From Trichormus variabilis 0441 (GTDB taxonomy: Bacteria; Cyanobacteriota; Cyanobacteriia; Cyanobacteriales; Nostocaceae), in the NCBI RefSeq assembly GCF_009856605.1, contig NZ_CP047242.1, positions 5,956,501 to 6,020,500 on the forward strand: a stretch of 64,000 nucleotides of DNA, written 5' to 3'. The first letter of the stretch is position 1. The number at the start of each line of letters is the position of its first letter. This document shows positions 9,270-16,924 of the stretch, piece after piece. A program made the position numbers and the translations under genes. The notes under the pieces were generated by a model, which was not told where the DNA came from, did not search any database, and saw only the letters and a list, made by a program, of their open reading frames with translations.

Positions 9270-9842
9270 TCACTTCCAGTGACATAGTTGAGATACAGGT
9301 GTCATCCGAGGGCGGTTGTATTGATAGAATCCCTCAAGATTTAGTAAAGCTTGGCGATAAATAATCCACTGCACAGCGTCCGCATGATTGGCAGTACTAA
9401 TCAAATTACCTTGGCTTAATGTCAATCGCTCCTCTGAATCCCACTTAAATGCAGATGTAGATATATTATTTTGCTGCTCATCAGCCCATAATATAGATAA
9501 CGCTTCACCTACAATCAAATTACCTTTGATATTTCCTCTAATACAAATAAAGTTGTCTGAGTGGGGATAGCCATAATAGCCATTAAAGTGATGTGCAGTT
9601 TTGTGAAAATTGGCACAAACACCTGCACCATCTCGCCAATCTTGAGGATCAGGTTGGCTACAAAACTGGTAGCTGCCATCTGCTAAATTTGCAATATTAA
9701 CTTTCTTCTCTGATACCCACAAGTGGGAATTTAACTGAAATAGTCTTTGTGGTTCTTTAACTTGCTGATGAAAAACTAGCCCAATGCTTAACAAAGCGGT
9801 AAAGATTACCAGCTTTTGTGTGAGACTGCTTCTGTTTAGCAT
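9270..9842 (-). CDS. Hypothetical exported or membrane-anchored protein
   Basis: The 190-residue protein begins with MLNRSSLTQK and a hydrophobic segment VIFTALLSIGLVFH (about residues 11-25), an uncleaved anchor or signal peptide. The remainder looks extracytoplasmic, with several Cys that could pair (FCSQPDPQDW, GVCANFHK, FICIRGN, QLCHWK). I recognise no catalytic motif. The small membrane gene at 9907 lies upstream on the same strand, 65 bases away, so the two may share a transcript. Confidence 0.65.
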   Translation of the reverse strand: MLNRSSLTQKLVIFTALLSIGLVFHQQVKEPQRLFQLNSHLWVSEKKVNIANLADGSYQFCSQPDPQDWRDGAGVCANFHKTAHHFNGYYGYPHSDNFICIRGNIKGNLIVGEALSILWADEQQNNISTSAFKWDSEERLTLSQGNLISTANHADAVQWIIYRQALLNLEGFYQYNRPRMTPVSQLCHWK

Positions 9843-9906
9843 AATCTCATCCCAACTTCATAGAAATTGGGGCAATAGGGATAATTGAGATGGAATTAAG
9901 TTATTT

Positions 9907-10020
9907 CTAAATAGCTGGAGCTGCGGAAATTATCAACAATACAAGCAGCATTAAAACTAGCATACTGATTTTGAAAATCAGGTAAGTATTGGGGTCATAT
10001 ATCGGAAAATCGTGAGTCAT
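9907..10020 (-). CDS. Small single-span membrane protein (37 aa)
   Basis: The reverse strand from ATG at 10020 reads MTHDFPIYDPNTYLIFKISM followed by an unbroken hydrophobic stretch (LVLMLLVLLIISAAPAI) and TAG. A good ribosome site, GAGGTG, lies at 10025-10030, four bases ahead of the ATG. The layout, a short polar N-terminus and one transmembrane helix to the end, is like the tiny subunits of photosynthetic or respiratory complexes, but it does not match Psb, Psa or Pet peptides that I know. The function is unknown. Confidence 0.6.
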   Translation of the reverse strand: MTHDFPIYDPNTYLIFKISMLVLMLLVLLIISAAPAI

Positions 10021-10372
10021 TGTACACCTCTGTTTGTAGCTCTTATCAGGTCTGATGAGGTATGGAACAAATTCATAGAAGCAGAGTTTAATTGTGAATC
10101 TAGCCTCACTGCCTCTATATTTTTATTATCTCTCAAAGATATATACACGTCCGGGAAGTTAAAGTTTAGGTAACATTTTTTAGTAAGAGTTTAAACTTAG
10201 TCTTGCTCGACTGACTGTCTACGGCGAGCTTTGCTAAGGCTGTTGGTTGTGTTGATTTACCCGATTTTGCAAAATTAACAATTCAAAGTAAATGTTTTAA
10301 ATCCATACACCCCTACACCCGGTCTCAACAGAAAATCTGGGTGCGTAAGTCCTAAGTTAATTACCTCCTGCT
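10021..10372. other. Gene-free stretch
   Basis: This is the upstream region of the 37-residue membrane protein gene and the downstream region of the gene at 10373. The only structure I see is the dispersed repeat at 10307-10359. Confidence 0.5.
10307..10359. repeat. About 52-base dispersed repeat, copy 1
   Basis: ACACCCCTACACCC followed by a TCAACAGA..CTGGGTGCGTA core and TCCTAAGTTA is repeated with few changes at 30918-30969. Both copies start inside C-rich short tandem repeats. Confidence 0.65.
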
Positions 10373-10708
10373 CTAACTCAAGATTTGAGTTGTTGACCAA
10401 CGCAGCTTTGCACAAACTGCGGTTTGATTGGTGTTAGATTGATTTCTCCACTCTTTCAAAAGATTTTCCGGTAGCGTTCTCACCATTTCCACCATGACTC
10501 CTGCTACATCATTTTCGGAAAACTGACGGGGGATTTTAGCTTGCAGTTCTGGCGATCGCAGACAATCCAAAAACCCGTGAATTAAAATGCCAGCACTACC
10601 CGCAGGATCTGTGAAAATTAATGCTTCATTCTCGGCGACAGGCTGCGATCGAACCTGTTCTAAGTTTCCCCAACCGATATATTCACACTGTAACGAGTTA
10701 CCAATCAT
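10373..10708 (-). CDS. Hypothetical protein translationally coupled to a PNPOx-like protein
   Basis: The 111-residue product (MIGNSLQCEYIGWGN) has no motif I recognise. Its ATG overlaps the stop of the gene at 10705-11157 in an ATGA arrangement, so it is very likely co-translated with that flavin-binding protein. It has no signal peptide or membrane segment and is probably cytoplasmic. Confidence 0.6.
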   Translation of the reverse strand: MIGNSLQCEYIGWGNLEQVRSQPVAENEALIFTDPAGSAGILIHGFLDCLRSPELQAKIPRQFSENDVAGVMVEMVRTLPENLLKEWRNQSNTNQTAVCAKLRWSTTQILS

Positions 10709-11157
10709 GGTTGACTGCTGACTCCTTCAGTTGTTCGTCCGGTCATTTCACTGGGAGAAATACGATAAATGACAATGACATTTGCTCGTCCCCAAACGTC
10801 TATCCAAGTTCGATTTAGCGCAGGTGAAAGCTTTGGATTATGTGCTTTGATCAATTGCATCGCATGGTCAAACTCTTGCGGCTCAGTTAGGCGTTCTGCT
10901 CGACCCATGATGATGACACTGCGCCAATGGGATAAGTTATGAATTTCTTCTACCTGTAAACAAACCTCCGGATTCGCATCAATGTACTTCGTCTTCATTC
11001 CTTCGGTCGTAAAGATGTACAGGTTGGGATTCTCGAAATAATAGTGCATCGGCACCACGTAGGGATGTCCTTCTGATGCACAGCCTAAGTGTCCATACTC
11101 TATCCTTTGTAGAAGCTCATGAATTTCCTTCGATCCCATTTCATCAATATCTAACAT
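10705..11157 (-). CDS. Pyridoxamine 5'-phosphate oxidase-like flavin-binding protein
   Basis: This 150-residue split-barrel protein has the signature of the PNPOx-like/NimA group: GHLGCASEGHPYVVPMHYYF, LYIFTTEGMKTKYIDANPEVCLQVEE and SVIIMGRAERL. Members bind FMN, F420 or heme; the ligand here is unknown. It is too short and too divergent to be PdxH. It is the first gene of a two-gene unit with the overlapping frame at 10373. Start ATG 11157 opens MLDIDEMGSKEIHELL. Confidence 0.85.
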   Translation of the reverse strand: MLDIDEMGSKEIHELLQRIEYGHLGCASEGHPYVVPMHYYFENPNLYIFTTEGMKTKYIDANPEVCLQVEEIHNLSHWRSVIIMGRAERLTEPQEFDHAMQLIKAHNPKLSPALNRTWIDVWGRANVIVIYRISPSEMTGRTTEGVSSQP

Positions 11158-11663
11158 AGTCCTTCTCCCTTGTAATTACTGGAAAAATGCGATCGCCTCC
11201 GGTGGGCGGAACGCCATCGCCAATGCCATAAAAGCTCTTGAGTAATGCTTTTATCTCTGCTTCTATACAAATCCATGAGGACAGGATCTCAATCCTCAAG
11301 AAGAGATACACCGACTGAGAGAGAAAAAATTTGCACAGTATTTAGCGATCGCACAATCCAGGTAATAGTACGTCTATCCTTAGTTAAATAAAATACATTT
11401 GCGTCACTCAACTATATTTATACTAAAGTAATAAAGATAAGAATTAAATTCTATTAGTAGCAGCGATCGTTGTTTTTTGGATTATATTTAAATACTCATA
11501 CCAAATTAATATGAAGCTGCGCCAAATAAATGATGTAGAGACGTTGCTTGCAACGTCTCTACAGTACAGAATAAAGTGCATCTTCATCAAAAAACGGTAT
11601 CAAATACTCAAGTATTTGAGTACACAAAAGTTTCATCACACTTGCAACAATACCCTTTGCGCC
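11158..11663. other. Gene-free stretch downstream of phoD
   Basis: About 505 AT-rich bases hold several GCGATCGC-type words and the palindrome at 11535-11562. An open frame at 11511-11906 runs through the palindrome and antisense to phoD and is not credible as a gene. Confidence 0.5.
11535..11562. repeat. GTAGAGA palindrome, copy 1
   Basis: The perfect 13-base arm GTAGAGACGTTGC and its complement are separated by TT. It lies about 100 bases beyond the phoD stop codon. Related palindromes occur at 40167, 52975 and 53690, all at gene 3' ends. Confidence 0.8.
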
Positions 11664-13256
11664 TTATGCACGTTGAACACCTGGGCGACCATTCTCAACA
11701 ACAAACGAAGCAAAAGTGTATACAGGTGCATCTGGACGACTCACAGTCGTGACGATACGCAGATCAGTTTGCCAGCGATCATAGTTAAGATTAACTCGGA
11801 AATAGCCCCGGCGATCGCCGTCAAAAAATTTGATGTGTGGGTTTTCTGGAATCATCGGGCCGTAGTAGGGGCCGTAAACATTCCGATCACCATTGCTAGA
11901 AATTGACGGAGTCACAAATTCCGTAGCTACTGTAGGAGAGTTAGTAGCCTTAAAGTCCAGCTTGAGGTCATTGGCAAATATGGAGTGCCAATCCCCAGTA
12001 ATCACCACTGGATTAGAAATTCTACGGTCAGCGATGTGATTTAAAACACGGTTACGTGCGAGAGGGTATCCATCCCACGAGTCGTTCCAAAAAATTTCAC
12101 CTGACCCAATTTTATGATCTAGCTCTGCCATCAACACCTGTTGAGCAAGTATGTTCCAACGTGCTTGAGAACGGTCAAGACCATCCAGCAACCAACGTTC
12201 CTGCTGAGTACCGAGCATAGTTTTTGCAGGATCTAGCGCTGCTGGGCAACGGGGTGTTTCACCATCAGTACATGGCTGATCACTCCTGTACTGGCGGGTA
12301 TCAAGGACGCTAAACTCAGCTAGATTACCAAAGGTCAAACGACGGTAAATCGGCATATCGGGGCCCTGTGGTATGGAAAATTCCCGCAGTGGCATATGCT
12401 CATAATAAGCCTGGTAAGCAGCTGCACGCCTTTGCAAAAACTTGGCCACTGGATCGTTGTTTTCCGAAAGGTTATCAGTGTAGTCATTCTCAACTTCGTG
12501 GTCGTCCCAGGTGACTGAAAAGGGAAATAAGGCGTGAGCTTTTTGTAAATCCGGGTCAGTTTTATAGAGAGCATATCGCAGGCGGTATTGCTCTAGCGTA
12601 TTGGTTTCTTTTCTAAATTCACTGGGTAAAGATACATTACGCACACCGCCGTTGGCAGAGATGCCGTATTCGTAAATATAGTCACCCAAGTGAAAAACCA
12701 AATCTAAATCTTCTTCTGCTAGGCGACGATAAGCAGAATAGTAACCATCCTCCCATTTTTGGCAAGTAACAAACGCAAAGTTGAGCTGATTCAACCTAGA
12801 GCCAATTGCTGGAGCAGTGCGGGTACGACCAATGGGGCTATCTTCACTACCCACTGTAAACTGATACCAGTACCAACGGTCAGGCTGTAAGCCACGCACA
12901 TTGACATGGACAGAATGCGCTAATTCGGGGGTTGCCAATGTCACGCCCCGTAGCACAACTTTTCTCATATTTTCATCCGTAGCAATTTGCCACCGTACTG
13001 GTACGTTTACGGGCGGCATTCCACCACCATTTAAAGGATCTGGAGCTAGCCTTGTCCATAAAATTACGCTATCTGGTAAAGGATCACCAGAAGCAACACC
13101 AAGGCTGAAGGGATAGGCTGAGAATCTTGACTTGGCGGCAACTTTATGAGTCCAAAGACTGGCTATGGCACTTGCAGTCAATGTTCCAGCACCGAGCAGA
13201 AAACGTCGCCGCTTTGCTTGGGAGGACAGCAAGCGATGTAAATGAACACGCTCCAT
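11664..13256 (-). CDS. phoD: Alkaline phosphatase D (PhoD), Tat-exported
   Basis: The 530-residue PhoD-family phosphomonoesterase/phosphodiesterase starts with a twin-arginine signal (KRRRFLLGAGTLTASAIASL), so the folded, metal-loaded enzyme would be exported by Tat. Motifs include SLGVASGDPLPDSVILWTRL at the start of the mature part. HLGDYIYEYG and TWDDHEVENDYTDN carry metal ligands of the calcium/iron centre, and VITGDWHSIFAN comes near the end. It would release phosphate from organic phosphate outside the cytoplasm. Upstream, the minus strand contains TTAA-rich words (13321-13370) that could be Pho boxes, a weak inference. Confidence 0.9.
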   Translation of the reverse strand: MERVHLHRLLSSQAKRRRFLLGAGTLTASAIASLWTHKVAAKSRFSAYPFSLGVASGDPLPDSVILWTRLAPDPLNGGGMPPVNVPVRWQIATDENMRKVVLRGVTLATPELAHSVHVNVRGLQPDRWYWYQFTVGSEDSPIGRTRTAPAIGSRLNQLNFAFVTCQKWEDGYYSAYRRLAEEDLDLVFHLGDYIYEYGISANGGVRNVSLPSEFRKETNTLEQYRLRYALYKTDPDLQKAHALFPFSVTWDDHEVENDYTDNLSENNDPVAKFLQRRAAAYQAYYEHMPLREFSIPQGPDMPIYRRLTFGNLAEFSVLDTRQYRSDQPCTDGETPRCPAALDPAKTMLGTQQERWLLDGLDRSQARWNILAQQVLMAELDHKIGSGEIFWNDSWDGYPLARNRVLNHIADRRISNPVVITGDWHSIFANDLKLDFKATNSPTVATEFVTPSISSNGDRNVYGPYYGPMIPENPHIKFFDGDRRGYFRVNLNYDRWQTDLRIVTTVSRPDAPVYTFASFVVENGRPGVQRA

Positions 13257-13765
13257 AAAAATCCTTGTTGAGATTTATACAATAAAAAGGGAATAAAAAA
13301 GCTAGATAATGGTCATCTAGTTGTTAAGAAAATTGATTATCAACTTGCGTTTAATTAAGGCTTAAGAAGTTATTAATATTACAATAAGTATTTATTCACA
13401 ATTACCTAACGAACAATTAATGGAAATAAAAATACCCCCATATTTTTGTGGGGGTAGGAAGGTTTTTAATGAGTTTGGTTTGTAAAATCTGATGATTCAG
13501 GTTTAATTTTTAAAAAATAGCTTGCGTACCCTGACTATAGCTATATCAGGATATTCAAGTATCCTTGTGTTATGAGATACTGCATATTAGTAGAGACTAG
13601 CGGATTATCACTGATATTATGGGTGAACCGTGTGGAAAGTTGAGTGCGCCCATCACACCCACAAACAAGACTGACACAGCCAATTGAATTTGCTTTGTAA
13701 CTCTGCCTTAATCTATTCTGATCACAATATGAACAAACATTAAGACAAGTAACACGCGCAAAAAC
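13257..13765. other. Divergent intergenic region phoD / hydroxylase
   Basis: This is a 509-base divergent promoter region. It contains the minus-strand terminator at 13433-13456 and TTAA-rich words at 13321-13370. A 28-residue hydrophobic minus-strand frame at 13597-13683 is too weak to call. Confidence 0.5.
13433..13456 (-). terminator. Intrinsic terminator on the minus strand, upstream of phoD
   Basis: On the minus strand, TACCCCCA, an 8-base loop and TGGGGGTA form a strong hairpin followed at once by TTTTTATTT. No annotated minus-strand gene lies just to the right, so it ends either an unseen small RNA or a leader, or insulates phoD. Confidence 0.65.
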
Positions 13766-15028
13766 ATGATACCGATATTGGCTGAAAGCTTAACTGAAAT
13801 TTTGACGAGAGTAAAAATTGATGGAACCCTAGTAAATACCTGCTGGCAGTTTGCAATTTGGGGATTGCTCTCCCTACTGCTAGCAGAGATATTGAGGGAC
13901 AGTTACCATGCCTTGTGTCACCAAGTCAATTGGCTCAGTAAATGGCACAACAAGCATCATGCAGCATATCGCCGGGATTTGTCGATAGTTTCCCTCAAAG
14001 CTTACCAAGAGTCCCAACTCTATCACGACATTTTAGAATCAAGCCTATTAGTAGTTCTATTAACGGTAATTGCCTTATTTGTCCAACAAATTGGGTTATG
14101 GCTGGGAGTAGCCTATGCTTGTAGCTTTCTGTTTGGCGCATCCCTGCGATATTTCCAAGGGACAATCGACACAGATTATAATCACCTACCAGGCCCATTA
14201 GAGGCAATTCCTTCTGTTTGGTGGGTAAATCGGTCGTACCATTGGCGACACCATTTTGATGATGTTGACGCTTATTATAGTGGTGTATTTTCCTTAGTAG
14301 ATAAAATTTTGGGAACAGGACTATCTCTCAAGGGTAAAACTGTGGCGCTGACTGGTGCATCTGGTGCTTTAGGACAAGCATTGACGGCGCAATTGCTTCA
14401 GCAGAATGCCAAGGTTGTGGCTTTAACTACTAATCCAGATAAATTACCAAGCGATGGTAGTTTCAAGGTAATTGCTTGGGAGTTAGGTAATGAAGCCGCA
14501 CTTAAAGCCAGTTTAGAAAAAGTAGATATTTTGATTATCAACCACGGAATTAATGTTTACACCAGTCGCACACCAGAAGCAATTAACTCTTCGTATGAAG
14601 TAAATACTTTTTCTGCATTGCGGCTGATGGATATATTTTTAACTACAGTCAAGGGGCCACAAGCAAAAGCAACCAAAGAAATTTGGGTGAATACTTCCGA
14701 GGCGGAAGCCTCTCCGGCGCTGAGTCCGCTTTATGAACTGAGCAAACGTACATTAGGAAATCTAGTGACTCTCAAGCGCTTGGATGGGGACTGTGTAATT
14801 CGCAAATTAATTCTAGGCCCCTTTAAAAGTCAACTCAATCCCTATGGAGTGATGTCACCACAGCAAGTAGCTTATGCGATTTTGTTTTTGGCACGCCGAG
14901 ACTTCCGCAATATTATCGTGACGATTAATCCTCTTACTTATGTCTTTTTTCCATTGAAAGAAATTAGTACTTGGTTGTACTACAAAATTTTTAGTAAGAC
15001 AGCTAAAAACCAAAACTTAGCATCTTAA
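13766..15028 (+). CDS. Fatty acid hydroxylase (sterol desaturase type) / short-chain dehydrogenase fusion
   Basis: Residues 1-175 are a membrane hydroxylase of the sterol desaturase superfamily. It has hydrophobic spans at about 20-45, 90-110 and 110-130, and histidine clusters HALCH, HNKHH and HWRHHFDD that would bind a di-iron centre. Residues 190-420 are an SDR domain with the nucleotide-binding motif TGASGALGQ and the loop NHGINV. The SDR catalytic pair is seen as YELSKR. An oxidation followed by a redox step on a lipid is the likely role; the substrate is not known. It is followed by a clear terminator at 15051. Confidence 0.85.
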   Translation: MIPILAESLTEILTRVKIDGTLVNTCWQFAIWGLLSLLLAEILRDSYHALCHQVNWLSKWHNKHHAAYRRDLSIVSLKAYQESQLYHDILESSLLVVLLTVIALFVQQIGLWLGVAYACSFLFGASLRYFQGTIDTDYNHLPGPLEAIPSVWWVNRSYHWRHHFDDVDAYYSGVFSLVDKILGTGLSLKGKTVALTGASGALGQALTAQLLQQNAKVVALTTNPDKLPSDGSFKVIAWELGNEAALKASLEKVDILIINHGINVYTSRTPEAINSSYEVNTFSALRLMDIFLTTVKGPQAKATKEIWVNTSEAEASPALSPLYELSKRTLGNLVTLKRLDGDCVIRKLILGPFKSQLNPYGVMSPQQVAYAILFLARRDFRNIIVTINPLTYVFFPLKEISTWLYYKIFSKTAKNQNLAS

Positions 15029-15050
15029 TTTTTAACTCATGAGAAACAGG

Positions 15051-15078
15051 AACCCCGAAGTTTTTAAATCGGGGTTTT
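15051..15078 (+). terminator. Intrinsic terminator
   Basis: AACCCCGA (15051-15058), a ten-base T/A loop and TCGGGGTT (15069-15076) then TT. It lies 23 bases after the stop of the hydroxylase/dehydrogenase gene. Confidence 0.8.
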
Positions 15079-15144
15079 GCATGAGTTTTAATCAAAAAAT
15101 AAATTAAATTTAAACAATTTATTCAAAAATATAGTTGTACTCCC

Positions 15145-15693
15145 ATGAGTTCATTGGATATATCTTTAGTGAATCACATTGACTTCATCAAAAACTATAT
15201 GCGTTTATTTACTACTATTGGCTTGGGATTTCTTCTATCTTTGAGCGTGAATCTGCCAGCTATGTCTGAATCAATAGTGCAGATAGAACTATTATCAGCA
15301 CGTCCCAACTTAAATTCAAGGCAATTAATTTTTAATCGCAGATTGTGGAATAGCAAAAATATTTCTAACTATCGATATACTTTGAGTAATAGCTGTTTTT
15401 GTATACCTGAAGCTAGAGGGCCAGTAGTCATTGAAGTCCGCAATGGTCAGACAACTTCCATTACTGCTGTGAATCCTGGGCAAGCAGTTAATCCACAATT
15501 TTTTCAAAAATACAATACAATTCCTAAACTTTTTAACGTGATTCAAAATGCTATTCAAAGTCAAGCATCTAGTTTAGATATCAGTTACAACCATAAATTT
15601 GGTTATCCCACTCAAATTAATATTGATTACAACAGTCAAATAGCTGATGAAGAATTATTTCTCACAATTGAGAATTTTGAAGTAATTCCATAA
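15145..15693 (+). CDS. Secreted DUF6174-like protein
   Basis: The frame gives 182 residues from ATG 15145. An internal ATG at 15199 would start directly at a good signal peptide (MRLFTTIGLGFLLSLSV, cleavage near AMS) and may be the real start. The mature part contains NYRYTLSNSCFCIPEARGPVVIEV and the turn NGQTTSI, which fits DUF6174, a small extracytoplasmic domain of unknown function. NHKFGYPTQINIDYN near the C-terminus also matches that family. It is not obviously in an operon. Confidence 0.7.
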   Translation: MSSLDISLVNHIDFIKNYMRLFTTIGLGFLLSLSVNLPAMSESIVQIELLSARPNLNSRQLIFNRRLWNSKNISNYRYTLSNSCFCIPEARGPVVIEVRNGQTTSITAVNPGQAVNPQFFQKYNTIPKLFNVIQNAIQSQASSLDISYNHKFGYPTQINIDYNSQIADEELFLTIENFEVIP

Positions 15694-15810
15694 GTGTGAG
15701 GATTTGTGCGTATTTAGTCATCTTTTGGTATTTGGTGGAAATTTGTTGTAGATTAATGCAAGTATTCATCGCCATGAGTATATTGGTACAAAAATTTACT
15801 ATAAAAATTT

Positions 15811-16701
15811 ATGGCAGAACCAATTCGCATTCTTTTACAAACAACGATCGCCTCAACTGAAGATGACTGGAGTATCTTTCGTTTTTCTCTATTGCAGAAT
15901 TATTTAAAATCTATTCAAGATGAATCAGGAAAACCATTATTTACAGTTTTATCACGCGATCGTTCCTCTGATGCCGACGGGAATGACCCTATTTTAGGGA
16001 CACTAGACCAGTCAGATTTTGATGAACTCTGGCTATTTGCTCTAGATACTGGTGATGGTTTAACAGACAAAGATATTGCTGGAATTAACGCTTTTAGAAA
16101 ACGGGGTGGTGGAATTCTCACAACACGAGACCATCAAGATATGGGCTGCTCTATGTGCGGTTTAATTGATATTGGTGATGTTCATTATTTTAATACCAAA
16201 AATCCCGACCCCGACGATTCGCGTTGGAGTCGTGATGATCCACATACAACCTATATTTCCTGGCCTAACTACCATTCTGGAGCTAATGGAGACTATCAAA
16301 AAATCATTCCTGTAGAACCAGTCCATGAACTCTTACATAACCCTAATTCACCTTCTGGGTTAATTGAATTTTTCCCGTCTCATCCCCATGAAGGTGGTAT
16401 TGGAGTCAACCCAAATAATTTAAATTCCCAAGTAATTGCATTAGGAAAAAGTCTAGTTACTCATCGCAACTTTAACTTAATTGTTGCAACGGAACACCAT
16501 ACAGATACAGAAAAAAATCGACTGGGTAGGGCAATAGCTACTTCCAGTTTTCATCATTTTGTTGATTACAATTGGGACATAGAAAAAGGTTGTCCTTCTT
16601 TTGTTGATGAACCGCCAGGAAATGGCATGAAATTAGAACCTCGTGCTTTAGAAGATATTCAAGCTTTTGTGCGTAATGCAGCTTTGTGGCTAGCCAGATA
16701 A
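15811..16701 (+). CDS. Unknown protein, possibly glutamine-amidotransferase-like fold
   Basis: The 296-residue protein has no signal peptide. The start resembles a Rossmann or class I amidotransferase-like layout: PIRILLQTTI, then FDELWLFALDTG, then a glycine turn RKRGGGILTTRDHQDMGCSMCG. It is unusually rich in His and Asp (TRDHQD, HPHEGG, TEHHTD, SSFHHFVDYNW), which suggests metal binding or a hydrolase. A ThuA-like fold is possible but I cannot prove it. A terminator at 16816 follows. Confidence 0.6.
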   Translation: MAEPIRILLQTTIASTEDDWSIFRFSLLQNYLKSIQDESGKPLFTVLSRDRSSDADGNDPILGTLDQSDFDELWLFALDTGDGLTDKDIAGINAFRKRGGGILTTRDHQDMGCSMCGLIDIGDVHYFNTKNPDPDDSRWSRDDPHTTYISWPNYHSGANGDYQKIIPVEPVHELLHNPNSPSGLIEFFPSHPHEGGIGVNPNNLNSQVIALGKSLVTHRNFNLIVATEHHTDTEKNRLGRAIATSSFHHFVDYNWDIEKGCPSFVDEPPGNGMKLEPRALEDIQAFVRNAALWLAR

Positions 16702-16786
16702 GTTTTTATTAAGCTCCGCGTGTCAGTTGTTGAAAGTATCTGGTCTAATACCCCAACCCCTTGTGGGTGGTTTCTACATATCTTTG

Positions 16787-16814
16787 CTACTGACTACTGA
16801 CCACTGACTACTGA
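16787..16814. repeat. Heptamer short tandem repeat
   Basis: Four 7-base units (CTACTGA, CTACTGA, CCACTGA, CTACTGA) abut the terminator hairpin at 16816. The unit is the same family as at 2719 and 19501. Confidence 0.8.
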
Positions 16815-16815
16815 C

Positions 16816-16850
16816 AAAACTCCATCCCCTTGTGGGTGGAGTTTTTATTT
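16816..16850 (+). terminator. Intrinsic terminator between convergent genes
   Basis: AAAACTCCA at 16816-16824 pairs with TGGAGTTTT at 16837-16845, extended by CCC/GGG, and is followed by TTATTT. A partial copy of the stem (AACCCC TTGT GGGTGGTT) lies near 16755-16771. Confidence 0.75.
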
Positions 16851-16924
16851 CTAGCTTTTTAGTCAGCACTTTAGTACTAAAAGAAATAAAGTGCTGACTA
16901 CAAGCTATTTAATAATTATTCAAC

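Noticed and set aside
11511..11906. 131-codon plus-strand frame
   Set aside because: It runs through the palindrome at 11535 and then antisense to the phoD 3' end. The codon pattern belongs to phoD on the other strand.
13597..13683. 28-codon hydrophobic minus-strand frame near the orphan terminator
   Set aside because: It has only a TTG start, no ribosome site and is too short to judge. Kept only as context for the terminator.
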